A DNA stretch of 64,000 bases from Reticulitermes speratus (GCA_021186555.1 JAJKFL010000006.1:654501-718500), one strand, 5' to 3'. Positions 20,337 through 32,760 are shown, counted from the first letter of the stretch. Notes: a model not told the origin generated them from the sequence alone. A program made the numbers and translations.

Positions 20337-22802
20337 CACCCTTTAAAGCCCAGTGGTTACTATATGTACCACCGGGTTTAACATTCACAAACTCTACGTT
20401 CTGCCCACACAGTGTATTTATGTGTTTTGTGTGGATCTCAGAACAAACAGCGATTATTTCACTGTACAACATTAACTGACTGGTTTGTATAACTGAGACG
20501 GAGTGTGTTTACTGCGCGGTACGGACTGTATTTATGTGTTTTGTGTGGATCTCAGAACAAACAGCGATTATTCACTGTACAGCATTAACTGACTGGTTTG
20601 TATAACTGAGACGGAGTGTGTTTACTGCGCGGTACGGACTGTATTTATGTGTTTTGTGTGGATCTCAGAACAAACAGCGATTATTTCACTGTACAGCATT
20701 AACTGACTGGTTTGTATAACTGAGACGGAGTGTGTTTACTGCGCGGTACGGACTGTATTTATGTGTTTTGTGTGGATCTCAGAACAAACAGCGATTATTT
20801 CACTGTACAACATTAACTGACTGGTTTGTATAACTGAGACGGAGTGTGTTTACTGCGCGGTACGGACTGTATTTATGTGTTTTGTGTGGATCTCAGAACA
20901 AACAGCGATTATTTCACTGTACAGCATTAACTGACTGGTTTGTATAACTGAGACGGAGTGTGTTTACTGCGCGGTACGGACTGTATTTATGTGTTTTGTG
21001 TGGATCTCAGAACAAACAGCGATTATTTCACTGTACAGCATTAACTGACTGGTTTGTATAACTGAGGCGGAGTGTGTTTACTGCGCGGTACGGACTGTAT
21101 TTATGTGTTTTGTGTGGATCTCAGAACAAACAGCGATTATTTCACTGTACAACATTAACTGACTGGTTTGTATAACTGAGGCGGAGTGTGTTTACTGCGC
21201 GGTACGGACTGTATTTATGTGTTTTGTGTGGATCTCAGAACAAACAGCGATTATTTCACTGTACAGCATTAACTGACTGGTTTGTATAACTGAGACGGAG
21301 TGTGTTTACTGCGCGGTACGGACTGTATTTATGTGTTTTGTGTGGATCTCAGAACAAACAGCGATTATTTCACTGTACAGCATTAACTGACTGGTTTGTA
21401 TAACTGAGGCGGAGTGTGTTTACTGCGCGGTACGGACTGTATTTATGTGTTTTGTGTGGATCTCAGAACAAACAGCGATTATTTCACTGTACAGCATTAA
21501 CTGACTGGTTTGTATAACTGAGGCGGAGTGTGTTTACTGCGCGGTACGGACTGTATTTATGTGTTTTGTGTGGATCTCAGAACAAACAGCGATTATTTCA
21601 CTGTACAACATTAACTGACTGGTTTGTATAACTGAGACGTAGTGTGTTTACTGCGCGGTACGGACTGTATTTATGTGTTTTGTGTGGATCTCAGAACAAA
21701 CAGCGATTATTTCACTGTACAACATTAACTGACTGGTTTGTATAACTGAGACGGAGTGTGTTTACTGCGCGGTACGGACTGTATTATATGTGTTTTGTGT
21801 GGATCTCAGAACAAACAGCGATTATTTCACTGTACAACATTAACTGACTGGTTTGTATAACTGAGACGTAGTGTGTTTACTGCGCGGTACGGACTGTATT
21901 TATGTGTTTTGTGTGGATCTCAGAACAAACAGCGATTATTTCACTGTACAACATTAACTGACTGGTTTGTATAACTGAGACGGAGTGTGTTTACTGCGCG
22001 GTACGGACTGTATTTATGTGTTTTGTGTGGATCTCAGAACAAACAGCGATTATTTCACTGTACAACATTAACTGACTGGTTTGTATAACTGAGACGGAGT
22101 GTGTTTACTGCGCGGTACGGACTGTATTTATGTGTTTTGTGTGGATCTCAGAACAAACAGCGATTATTTCACTGTACAACATTAACTGACTGGTTTGTAT
22201 AACTGAGACGTAGTGTGTTTACTGCGCGGTACGGACTGTATTTATGTGTTTTATGTGGATCTCAGAACAAACAGCGATTATTTCACTGTACAACATTAAC
22301 TGACTGGTTTGTATAACTGAGACGTAGTGTGTTTACTGCGCGGTACGGACTGTATTTATGTGTTTTGTGTGGATCTCAGAACAAACAGCGATTATTTCAC
22401 TGTACAGCATTAACTGACTGGTTTGTATAACTGAGACGGAGTGTGTTTACTGCGCGGTACGGACTGTATTTATGTGTTTTGTGTGAATCTCAGAACAAAC
22501 AGCGATTATTTCACTGTACAGCATTAACTGACTGGTTTGTATAACTGAGACGGAGTGTGTTTACTGCGCGGTACGGACTGTATTTATGTGTTTTGTGTGA
22601 ATCTCAGAACAAACAGCGATTATTTCACTGTACAGCATTAACTGACTGGTTTGTATAACTGAGACGGAGTGTGTTTACTGCGCGGTACGGACTGTATTTA
22701 TGTGTTTTGTGTGAATCTCAGAACAAACAGCGATTATTTCACTGTACAGCATTAACTGACTGGTTTGTATAACTGAGACGGAGTGTGTTTACTGCGCGGT
22801 AG
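20337..22802 (+). repeat. 114-bp satellite, about 21 copies (array 2)
   Basis: Same unit, same orientation as array 1. It opens with the MITE head CCCTTTAAAGCCCAGTGGTT, TTACTATATGTACCACCGGG and so on at 20339. After that every copy is the pure 114-bp core; no 191-bp unit recurs inside. Array-specific variants (GAGGCGG, GAGACGTAG, GTGTGAATC) come in neighbouring runs, evidence of local homogenisation separate from array 1. It stops at GCGCGGTAGGAAATC without the MITE tail. Confidence 0.95.
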
Positions 22803-23755
22803 GAAATCGCTCATTATATAAAAGAGATTTGTGGTGGACAAAGTGGCACTGGGACAGGTTGTTCTCCCAGTATTTCCGTTTTCTCCTGCAGTGTCATTCC
22901 ACTAACTCCATACTTACTGCCATCTACATGTTGCTCCTACCAGAAGGACTGATGGGCGAAGAGTGTTAACCTGCTACAAAGCACAGTGCGCTTTCGGAAT
23001 TTGGGTAGCATTGGATACAAAAGAACTTTTACTTTTTCGTCTGGGAAGTTTTAAATTTCGGTTCGTGTTACGGATATGCTGAGTCACGAAAAATGGGCGT
23101 TTTTTGTCTGTAATCTAATGCAGCTGTTCAAACTAACCACATATCAAATTAAATGATAATGAGTTGAGTTGTTATGGAGTCGTTATTTACAGACAGACGG
23201 ACATGGCAGAGGTAATAGGCGCAGTATGATAAACTGTCATTGCAAGCTTGCCAAGATTTGCAGCAAAGGCTTTGAAGATAAGAGACAAGACTTTATGTCG
23301 TGACTTGACATTTAAAAGTCCGAATTAATTTTTGTAGATTTTTTGTGTCGTCTTGCTTAAAAATTGCGGAAACAAAAAGTGCAATTTTCTCCCTATTACA
23401 GCTCACATTCAAATTTCCACAATTGGTTCCTATTTATCCCTTCCAGCAGTACCGCCGGCACTGCATGCACATGAGCGGCCTTAAGCTGTTAAAGTACGGC
23501 ACAGCATATGGTGACTTTGTACCAATTATCAGATAACAACTAATCCAGTATTACTGAAACACTGCTTTACTGCGTGCGTTGGGCGTGATTTAATTTCACC
23601 TTACGTGTAGCAAACTATTTGTTACGTGCTCAGTCTGAGGGTAGTCTGTTTGGGATTTGTGGTCGACAAGGTGACCTGCGGCAGGACTTCTCCTATCACT
23701 AGACGTTTCCCTTGCCAGTCATAATACCAACACTGTTCCATACTCATTTGGTTCA
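22803..23755. other. unassigned spacer
   Basis: A short GACA stretch lies at 23192. The 63-codon frame 23345-23536 (+) is not recognisable. No other feature. Confidence 0.35.
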
Positions 23756-25965
23756 ACAGGCTCAAATACGCAGGGACTCAGGCACACCGTATAGCGATGA
23801 ACAACAAAGGACTCAGGCACACCGTATAGCGATGAACAACAAAGGACTCAGGCACACCGTTATAGCGATGAACAACAAAGGACTCAGGCACACCGTATAG
23901 CGATGAACAACAAAGGACTCAGGCACACCGTATAGCGATGAACAACAAAGGACTCAGGCACACCGTATAGCGATGAACAACAAAGGACTCAGGCACACCG
24001 TTATAGCGATGAACAACAAAGGACTCAGGCACACCGTATAGCGATGAACAACAAAGGACTCAGGCACACCGTATAGCGATGAACAACAAAGGACTCAGGC
24101 ACACCGTATAGCGATGAACAACAAAGGACTCAGGCACACCGTTATAGCGATGAACAACAAAGGACTCAGGCACACCGTATAGCGATGAACAACAAAGGAC
24201 TCAGGCACACCGTATAGCGATGAACAACAAAGGACTCAGGCACACCGTATAGCGATGAACAACAAAGGACTCAGGCACACCGTATAGCGATGAACAACAA
24301 ACTCAGGCACACCGTATAGCTATGAACAACAAACTCAGGAATACAGTATAGCTATGAACAACAAACTCAGGCACACCGTATAGCTATGAACAACAAACTC
24401 AGGCACACCGTATAGCTATGAACAACAAACTCAGGCACAACAGTATAGCTATGAACAACAAACACAGGACACACCGTATAGCTATGAACATCAAAATCAG
24501 GCACACCGTTATAGCGATGAACAACAAACTGAGGCACACCGTACAGCTATGAACAACAAACTCAGGCACACAGTACAGCTATGAACAACAAACTCAGGCA
24601 CACCGTATAGCGATGAACAACAAACTCAGGCACACCGTACAGCTGATGAACAACAAACTCAGGCACACCGTTATAGCGATGAACAACAAATCAGGCACAC
24701 CGTACAGCGATGAACAACAAACTCAGGCACACCGTATAGCTATGAACAACAAACTCAGGCACACCGTACAGCTATGAACAACAAACTCAGGCACACCGTA
24801 TAGCGATGAACAACAAACTCAGGCACACCGTACACGCTATGAACAACAAACTCAGGCACACCGTATAGCGATGAACAACAAACTCAGGCACACCGTTATA
24901 GCGATGAACAACAAACTCAGGCACACCGTACAGCTATGAACAACAAACTGAGGCACACCGTATAGCGATGAACAACAAACTCAGGCACACCGTACAGCTG
25001 ATGAACAACAAACTCAGGCACACCGTTATAGCGATGAACAACAAACTCAGGCACACCGTACAGCTATGAACAACAAACTGAGGCACACCGTATAGCGATG
25101 AACAACAAGGACTCAGGCACACCGTATAGCGATGAACAACAAACTCAGGCACACCGTAAGCTATGAACAACAAACTCAGGCACACCGTATAGCGATGAAC
25201 AACAAATCAGGCACACCGTATAGCGATGAACAACAAACTCAGGCACACCGTTATAGCGATGAACAACAAACTCAGGCACACCGTATAGCGATGAACAACA
25301 AACTCAGGCACACCGTACAGCTGATGAACAACAAACTAGGCACACCGTTATAGCGATGAACAACAAACTCAGGCACACCGTTAGCGTATGAACAACAAAC
25401 TCAGGCACACCGTATAGCGATGAACAACAAACTCAGGCACACCGTATAGCGTATGAACAACAAACTCAGGCACACCGTACATGAACAACAATCGGCACCC
25501 GTAAGCTATGAACAACAAACTCAGGCACACCGTATAGCGTATGAACAACAACTCAGGCACACCGTAAGCATGAACAACAAATCAGCACACCGTACGTATG
25601 AACAACAAACTCAGGCACACCGTTACTAGCGTTATGAACAACAAACTCAGGCACACCAGTACAGCTGATGAACAACAAACTCAGGCACACCGTTATAGCG
25701 ATGAAACAACAAACTCAGGCACACCGCTACAGCTTATGAACAACAAACTCAGGCACACCGTACAGCTATGAACAACAAACTCAGGCACACGTATAGCATG
25801 AACAACAAACTCAGGCACACCGTACAGCTATGAACAACAAACTCAGGCACACGTATAGCGATGAACAACAAACTCAGGCACACCGTACAGCTATGAACAA
25901 CAAATCAGGACACCGTACAGCTAGATGAACAACAAACTCAGCACACCGTATACGCTATGACAAAA
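23756..25965. repeat. 35-bp to 33-bp satellite, about 65 copies
   Basis: The left part (to about 24300) repeats a 35-bp unit with AAAGGACTCAGGCACACCGT then ATAGCGATGAACAAC. GTTATAG replaces GTATAG in every fourth copy (23857, 23999, 24140), so a four-unit, about 141-bp higher-order repeat exists. From 24300 the unit loses GG (AAACTCAGG) and becomes more variable (TAGCGATG, CAGCTATG, CAGCTGATG). Single-base gains and losses become frequent toward 25960. Confidence 0.95.
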
Positions 25966-26140
25966 ACTGTTCAGATAAGGTCGATACAGAATTACACGAA
26001 CAGCTTGACAAAGTCCTATAATATTTTTCTCGCTTAATGTAAGAAAATTAAAACCAGATTATTTGTGTATCACTTGTGTATCTCTTGAAAAAAAATATAT
26101 TTAATTTTCAATAAAGAGAAACTTGGTTTTAAGGGTATTA

Positions 26141-26418
26141 TGTGGGCCGCGATAGCTCAGTCGGTATAGCATCGCTACGGTGACGGTCCGGGGATCGAAT
26201 CCGGTGGGGGCGAGATTTTCCGCACCGTCCAGACCGGCCCTGGGGCCTACCCAGCCCCTGTACAATGGGTACCGGTTCATTCCCGGGGGTAAAGCTGCCG
26301 AGGCGTGGCGTTGACCACCCACCCTCATCTAGTGCCGAGGTTAAAGAAAGAGTAGAGCTATACCTCTACTCCCCGTCTGGGCCTACATGGCTGTTTTTGG
26401 GTGACTTTACCTTTTACC
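26141..26418 (+). mobile_element. SINE family A, copy 2
   Basis: Head TGGGCCGCGATAGCTCAGTC and B box GGGGATCGAATCC. The tail reads CTTTACCTTTTACC. TTTTAAGGGTATTA (26127-26140) and TTTTAAGGGATATTA (26419-26433) form a target duplication with one inserted base. Several small deletions lie in the head. Confidence 0.9.
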
Positions 26419-26467
26419 TTTTAAGGGATATTATTACATAAACATTCAGATATTTGAAATGATGAGT

Positions 26468-26555
26468 CACTATATATATATATATATATATGTACCAACA
26501 ACGGCATAACAATGCAGACGTTAGTACATATATATATATATATATATATATAACA
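26468..26555. repeat. paired (TA)n runs around an imperfect palindrome
   Basis: Two (TA)n tracts of about 20-24 bp flank TGTACCAACAACGGCAT...ATGCAGACGTTAGTACA, whose halves are partly complementary. The whole can fold as one long AT-rich hairpin. It may be a small foldback element or a microsatellite pair; unresolved. Confidence 0.6.
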
Positions 26556-26739
26556 TGGTGACTTTTCTTACTGCACCAACATGGATAATTCTAAATTTGA
26601 AACGATGAATGTTGTGTTTAGGTAAGGCAATACAACAAAATGCACAGACACACGTGTCGAAGGATCACACTGCCTCTATCTTTCAGGACACACAGAGGAA
26701 GGACTTCATTCGAATAACGATATCTAAGGTTATCACAGC

Positions 26740-26915
26740 GGTGTATTTGAGGATTAAGATCTTTTGGGATAGGACGCTGTGTCGTTTAATGAGGGTCACC
26801 GACGTTTCGAAGGAACTCGATGCGTTTTTTGAACTGCTTGGTCAGTTCTTTCGAAACGTCGTAAACCACTCACCCAAGACACAGCATCACATCTCAGTTT
26901 TGGTTGGGAGACCTG
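26740..26915. mobile_element. CGAAACGTCG inverted-repeat element, copy 2
   Basis: TTAAGATCTTTTGGGATAGG at the left matches the end of the element at 8617. CCGACGTTTCGAAGGAACTC (26810) and TTCTTTCGAAACGTCG (26852) form an internal inverted pair. It lies within a LINE-like open frame (26609-27076), so that frame is composite. Confidence 0.5.
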
Positions 26916-27120
26916 AGGGAAGGAACCACTTGGAAGACCCAGGCGTAGATGGGAGGATAATATTAAAATGGATCTTCAAGAGTGGGATGGGGGGCATGGA
27001 ATGGATTAATATGGCTCAGGATAGGGACAGGTGGCGGGCTGTTGTGAGTGCGGTAATGAACCTTCGGGTTTCATAAACTGTGGGGAATTTCTTGACTAGC
27101 TGACGACCTGTTAGCTTCTC
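26916..27120 (+). pseudogene. LINE 3' end relic, second family
   Basis: The frame gives LEDPGVDGRIILKWIFKSGM and then NMAQDRDRWRAVVSAVMNLR before a TAA at 27074. The AQDRDRWRA..NAVMNLR ending is a well-known C-terminus of insect non-LTR retrotransposon ORF2 (memory). The preceding RRWEDNIKMDL motif is out of frame here (GRIILKW), so it is not functional. The 3' tail TTTCTTGACTAGCTGACGAC...CTCAAGAAGGACTGTGCT recurs in decayed form at 41100 and 63800. Confidence 0.65.
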
Positions 27121-27680
27121 AAGAAGGACTGTGCTACATGGGTTAGTTATTAGTTAGTTAGTTAGCTAGTTGTTAGCTATCATTATTCTGTGCTGAACAG
27201 TCTAACTCTAACACAGGCTAAAAGTCTAACACAGGCTAACAGCATGTTACACTCTATTATTTTCTCTCCCCGCCTGTTATATGAAACCTGAATTTTAAAG
27301 CAGAAATTATAACCCTATTTTAGGAAATTGGTGTCAACCATTAAAATTATCGACAGAAATTATGCGTGTATATCTCAGTTCGTGTATTTCATGCGTGCTA
27401 CATGTACCCTTCTCCTATCTTCCTAGATTTCGTCATTCTAATAATATGTGCCTAGCATAGCTAATTGTGCCCTTTCTTTATTCAATTTTCTCCACCCTCC
27501 ACTTCCTCCCTCACCTATAAATCCAAATATCCCCCTCATCACCCCCTCTGAGCCCTATCCCTAAATATCCTCAATCTATTTTCTCCCCTGACTGTGACGG
27601 AACCAAGTTTTACACCCACACAAATCAGACACTGAGAACTATAATTCTTTGTATATTCATCTTTTCTTTTTCATATAGGT
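27121..27680. other. spacer with TTAG-rich run
   Basis: A short (TTAG)n-like run at 27142-27180 follows the LINE tail and may be its simple-repeat end. A pyrimidine-rich stretch lies at 27470-27560. No gene was seen. Confidence 0.4.
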
Positions 27681-27683
27681 TGG

Positions 27684-27770
27684 AATTCCCTGCATTCTCA
27701 TAACAGTGTTGCCAATAGAGGTCATGGAAATCCCTGCATTCTCATAACAGTGTTGCCAATAGACGTCATT
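27684..27770. repeat. about 44-bp tandem duplication
   Basis: Two adjacent copies of a segment containing CCCTGCATTCTCATAACAGT and GTTGCCAATAGA; they differ by GAGGTCAT versus GACGTCAT. Confidence 0.9.
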
Positions 27771-28378
27771 CAGCCTGTCCTGTCCTCACTTCTTAGCACC
27801 ACAAGTTAATATCGCAAGTCGCGGGTCGTTAAAGGCGCCGTTTTAACGCGCCGTTTATAGTCAGGCGATCCTCTAATAAACGTAACCCTATATTCTGCAT
27901 TAAATTGGGACATCAACTTGTGGGCATATACCGTCCGTCTTAACCCAAGGTGGAATAATACTAGGAAAAATGTAATTCTAACGATGTGCGCGCATTAAAC
28001 TGTTGCCAAGCAACGAACTAGGTATGTAGGTCGCTTTTGCATTACAATGACGTGTCCCAATAGCTTGGCAAACGGATGAGAGGCGGGTATCGGGGGGGGG
28101 GGGGGGGTTCACAGATGACAGAAGTTGTGCATTGTGTCTGTGGGCAGATATCGGCTGAAGATTTGTGCGTGTTGTCACGTTCTTGCTGTTGACGTCTGGG
28201 ATATGACACCGTGCAGTCTGGTAGGATAGACATCACACTGCCAGTGTTTTCGGCCTAAACGACGCAGGTAGCGTATTTATCCGAAACGTCGGTAACGACC
28301 TAACGGGCTAGAAGCTGCCAACCCAAAAGACCTTATACGTAGGTCCTAAGCTTTTTCTCGCTGGCTAAAAATTGGATT
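27771..28378. other. spacer with long G run
   Basis: It contains a 16-17 base G run at about 28092 and TCCGAAACGTCGGTAACG at 28280, the core shared by the foldback elements, followed by CCCAAAAGACCTTATACGTA, similar to their ends. Probably a decayed copy at 28230-28345. Confidence 0.45.
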
Positions 28379-28392
28379 AAATCGAGATGATT

Positions 28393-28705
28393 GAGGTAAA
28401 GGTAAAGGTAAAGGTAAATGGTAAAGGTAAAGTTCACCCTAGAACAGGCCATGAAGGCCCAGAGGGGGAGTAGAGGTATAGCTCTACTCTTTCCTTACCT
28501 CGGCGCTAGATGGGGGTGGGTGGTGAATTCCACGCGCCGGCCGCTTTACCCCCGGGAAAGAGACCCGGTACCATTGTATAGAGGCTGGGTGGGCCCCAGG
28601 GCCGGTCTGCACGGGTGCTGAAAATCTCGCCCCCACCGGGATTCGATCCCCGGACCGTCCAACCCGTAGCGAGTCGCTATACCGACTGAGCTATCGCGGC
28701 CCACA
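28393..28705 (-). mobile_element. SINE family A, copy 3 (reverse)
   Basis: The tail at left is a run of AGGTAA repeats (GGTAAAGGTAAAGGTAAA). The head at right reads GGGATTCGATCCCCGG then CCGACTGAGCTATCGCGGCC. Target duplication AAATCGAGATGATT (28379-28392) and AAACCGAGATGATT (28706-28719) match at 13 of 14. An open frame at 28418-28621 is a shadow. Confidence 0.92.
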
Positions 28706-28719
28706 AAACCGAGATGATT

Positions 28720-28905
28720 AAATCACTTACAGCAAACTGTTTGCTATATGCACAAGTTTTAACTTCCAAAACTCTGCATTTTCCCGAAAGACCGAAACAT
28801 AATTACGCCTTTCACAGAGTTTCCAGATTAAAGAGCTGTTATTTCCCTACACAGGGTTTACTGATTTTTCTTTGTAATTGAGACAGTGTGTTTATCCTGA
28901 GGTGA
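28720..28905 (+). mobile_element. possible old TTAA-MITE copy
   Basis: An ordered series of similar words to the 114/191-bp unit is present: TTTGCTATATGCAC, TTAACTTCCAAAACTCTGCAT, GTTTACTGATTTTTCTTTGT, TAATTGAGACAGTGTGTTTA. It is heavily diverged; the termini are not clear. Confidence 0.35.
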
Positions 28906-29824
28906 CACATATCTATGTATCAATTAAATTAAATTGAGGCGGCACAGTGCTAATTACGCGGAAGTACAGCTTTCATTATCACTACCAGAACAGTGACATG
29001 TCGCACGGCGTCACGTTCAGGCCACCAGAGTTTGACGAGTGACGCACTGCAAAGTTTTGTTACGTAGGACAAAACAGGACAAGTTACGAATTTAGGGTAT
29101 CTTGACAATTCTGACATGTTCGATGACTTTTCTTCGATTATCTCGAAAATCCTAACATTTATAGAAGACCTTACATTGAGAGAAAAATATTTTGTTCTTA
29201 GACGTTGTTTAAGCAGTAAACAAGAACTCCCTGTATAAAGATTGTCTCCGTGCGTCCATCTGCTTGTGACGCAGAATAACCGACTGAACTCTTCAGCGAC
29301 GTTTAAAGACGTTCGCTATAGGACGTCCTTACAAAGAATTGTCCAGCATTAGCGAATTTCGCGAAAAAATAGCTCAATAACAATACATCATTTGGTGGCA
29401 TGAAACATTTCTATCCGCACTTTACACACTAATTGTTCTATTTAGGTGGAATTTGGTACAAGAAGTCTGCACAGAACGCGATGTCTGAAGGTCGGCGCTG
29501 GGGACGCCGTACATATCTTTGGGCGCAAATGAAATTACATCCATGAGTGTACCGTGAAAAGGCGCGACATTCTGAAAGCAGGGAACACAGCACTTGTGGG
29601 CGTGTTGTATTTCATTTTATTTATATTAAGTACACACTTTGTATTACGGGCTTTTGGTCTCGATAAATATTTCTTAAGTTACATTTAAGATGCGCTTAAA
29701 TCACGTGTTGATTTGTTTCTTTACGGTTTATTAAACAGGCCTGCCAGAAAATCGAACGGCAAAACACTCGGCGAACAATTAAGTCGAAATCAAGTGCAAG
29801 GAGGTGGTCGAGGTGGTTTAGGGT
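28906..29824. other. unassigned spacer, about 0.9 kb
   Basis: No tandem repeat, tRNA-like head, inverted repeat or recognisable frame was found. Confidence 0.4.
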
Positions 29825-31890
29825 ACTTTGCCCGAGTTTTCTTTGAAGTACTTTGCCCCAGTTTTCTTTGAAGTACTTTGCCCGAGATTTCTTTGAAGTA
29901 ATTTGACCGAGTTTTCTTTTAAGTACTTTGCCCGAGTTTTCTTTGAAGTAATTTGCCCGATTTTTGAAGTACTTTGCCCGAGTTTTCTTTGAAGTACTTT
30001 GCCCGAGATTTCTTTGAAGTAATTTGACCGAGTTTTTTGAAGTACTTTGCCCGAGTTTTCTTTGAAGTAATTTGCCCGAGTTTTCTTTGAAGTACTTTGC
30101 CCGAGTTTTCTTTGAAGTACTTTGCCCGAGTTTTCTTTGAAGTACTTTGCTCGAATTTTCTTTGAAGTAATTTGCCCGAGTTTTCTTTGAAGTACTTTGC
30201 CCGAGTTTTCTTTGAAGTACTTTGCCCGAGTTTTCTTTGAAGTACTTTGCCCGAGTTTTCTTTGAAGTACTTTGCCCGAGTTTTCTTTGAAGTACTTTGC
30301 CCGAGTTTTCTTTGAAGTACTTTGCCCGAGTTTTCTTTGAAGTACTTTGCTCGAATTTTCTTTGAAGTACTTTGCCGAGTTTTCTTTGAAGTACTTTGCC
30401 CGAGTTTTCTTTGAAGTACTTTGCCCGAGTTTTCTTTGAAGTACTTTGCCCGAGTTTTCTTTGAAGTACTTTGCCCGAATTTTCTTTGAAGTACTTTGCC
30501 CGAGTTTTCTTTGAAGTACTTTGCCGAATTTTCTTTGAAGTACTTTGCTCGAGTTTTCTTTGAAGTACTTTGCCCGAGTTTTCTTTGAAGTACTTTGCCC
30601 GAGTTTTCTTTGAAGTACTTTGCTCGAATTTTCTTTGAAGTACTTTGCTCGAATTTTCTTTGAAGTAATTTGCCCGAGTTTTCTTTGAAGTACTTTGCCC
30701 GAGTTTTCTTTGAAGTAATTTGCCCGAGTTTTCTTTGAAGTACTTTGCTCGAGTTTTCTTTGAAGTACTTTGCCCGAGTTTTCTTTGAAGTACTTTGCCC
30801 GAGTTTTCTTTGAAGTACTTTGCCCGAGTTTTCTTTGAAGTACTTTGCTCGAGTTTTCTTTGAAGTACTTTGCCCGAGTTTTCTTTGAAGTACTTTGCTC
30901 GAGTTTTCTTTGAAGTACTTTGCCCGAGTTTTCTTTGAAGTAATTTGCCCGAGTTTTCTTTGAAGTACTTTGCCCGAGTTTTCTTTGAAGTACTTTGCTC
31001 GAGTTTTCTTTGAAGTACTTTGCCCGAGTTTTCTTTGAAGTACTTTGCCCGAGTTTTCTTTGAAGTACTTTGCCCGAGTTTTCTTTGAAGTACTTTGCCT
31101 CGAGTTTTCTTTGAAGTACTTTGCCCGAGTTTTCTTTGAAGTACTTTGCCCGAGTTTTCTTTGAAGAATTTGCCCGAGATTTCTTTGAAGTACTTTGCCC
31201 GAGTTTTCTTTGAAGTACTTTGCCCGAGTTTTCTTTGAAGTACTTTGCCCGAGTTTTCTTTGAAGTACTTTGCCCGAGTTTTCTTTGAAGTACTTTGCCC
31301 GAGTTTTCTTTGAAGTACTTTGCCCGAGTTTTCTTTGAAGTACTTTGCCCGAGTTTTCTTTGAAGTACTTTGCCCGAGTTTTCTTTGAAGTACTTTGCCG
31401 AGTTTTCTTTGAAGTACTTTGCTCGAGTTTTCTTTGAAGTACTTTGCCCGAGTTTTCTTTGAAGTACTTTGCCCGAGTTTTCTTTGAAGTACTTTGCCCG
31501 AGTTTTCTTTGAAGTACTTTGCCCGAGTTTTCTTTGAAGTACTTTGCCCGAGTTTTCTTTGAAGTACTTTGCCCGAGTTTTCTTTGAAGTACTTTGCCCG
31601 AGATTTCTTTGAAGTACTTTGCCCGAGTTTTCTTTGAAGTACTTTGCCCGAGTTTTCTTTGAAGTACTTTGCCCGAGTTTTCTTTGAAGTACTTTGCCCG
31701 AGTTTTCTTTGAAGTACTTTGCCCGAGTTTTCTTTGAAGTACTTTGCCCGAGTTTTCTTTGAAGTACTTTGCCCGAGTTTTCTTTGAAGTAATTTGCCCG
31801 AGATTTCTTTGAAGTAATTTGCCCGAGTTTTCTTTGAAGTACTTTGCCCGAGATTTCTTTGAAGTAATTTGCCCGAGTTTTCTTTGAAGA
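29825..31890. repeat. 25-bp satellite, about 82 copies
   Basis: The unit is AAGTACTTTGCCCGAGTTTT plus CTTTG. Variants are AAGTAATTTG, GCTCGA and GAGATTT. Variants GAGATTT and AAGTAATTTG concentrate at both ends of the array, and the centre is more uniform, the pattern expected from unequal exchange. On the minus strand the unit lacks stops in every frame, giving a 689-codon lysine-rich frame with a KKTRAKYFKENSGKVLQRKL period; this is a repeat artefact. Confidence 0.97.
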
Positions 31891-32299
31891 CTAAGGAACG
31901 CTACACAAAATACCAAGACAAACCTCGTCATGCCTGATATTCCAACCACACAATTCTCTGTCACTTGACTCATAGGCCTATTGTGCACTGAGAGGGCTGT
32001 AGATCTAAATTCTCCAGCATCAATGTTTATGAAATCAGGTCATATTCTTGACCTTCATGACACACACCAATGGTCGCGCCGTACTGTGGAAGTCCCGGTG
32101 TCAGATCTCAGCTCGACAGCCGACTGCCTGACTTAGATTTAACGTGGTTTTCGTCAGCCTCACCAGGCTAATGTCAATCAGGCCAGCTGTTTGTGCCCGT
32201 CGTTATAGTCAGTTCATCTGCGACTAAACCACTGTTAGGTTTATGTGCAGACTTAGTTGAAGTCAACATCACTTGTCTTCTTTAGAAGGCAGAAAGTGA
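31891..32299. other. unassigned spacer
   Basis: The minus-strand frame entering from the 25-bp array begins here (MHNRPMSQVTENCVVG at about 31988) by chance read-through. No feature recognised. Confidence 0.4.
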
Positions 32300-32455
32300 A
32301 TATTTATATATATGCATATATATATACATAATTTTCACGATATGTGTATATATACATAATTTTCACGATATGTATATATATACACATAATTTTCACCATA
32401 TGTGTATATATATACATAATTTTCACGATATATATATACATAATTTTCACGATAC
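32300..32455. repeat. 28-30-bp AT-rich repeat, about 5 copies
   Basis: Repeats of TATATACATAATTTTCACGA with TATGTGTA or TATATA spacers of slightly differing length. Confidence 0.85.
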
Positions 32456-32477
32456 TCAGACTCAAAAGAAATAAGAT

Positions 32478-32760
32478 AATAAAAGTAAAGGTAAAGGTGT
32501 CCTTGTGCACGCCAAAAAGTCGTTTGGGCGAGAATAAATACTCGTATAGCTGCACTCATTCTAAACCTCGGCACCAGATGGAGGTGAGTGATCAGCTTCA
32601 CGCTACGGCCGCTTAACTCCAACTCTTCATTGAATAAGAAGCTAGGTGAGCCCCCGAGTCTCTATGGGAGTTTGGAGAGAAGAAAAACCTCTTGCCTCTG
32701 ACGGAAATTGAAGCAAGTTCCGCTATGTAGTCACTACATCGACTGAGCTATCGCGGCTCG
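32478..32760 (-). mobile_element. SINE family A, decayed reverse copy 4
   Basis: AGTAAAGGTAAAGGTG (tail), CTCGGCACCAGATGGAGGTG (body) and ATCGACTGAGCTATCGCGGC (head, at right) match family A in order, but the B-box region is degenerate. A run of 12 G follows immediately. Confidence 0.75.

Noticed and set aside
29919..31988. 689-codon lysine-rich minus-strand frame
   Set aside because: Read-through of the 25-bp satellite; the peptide period equals three DNA units.
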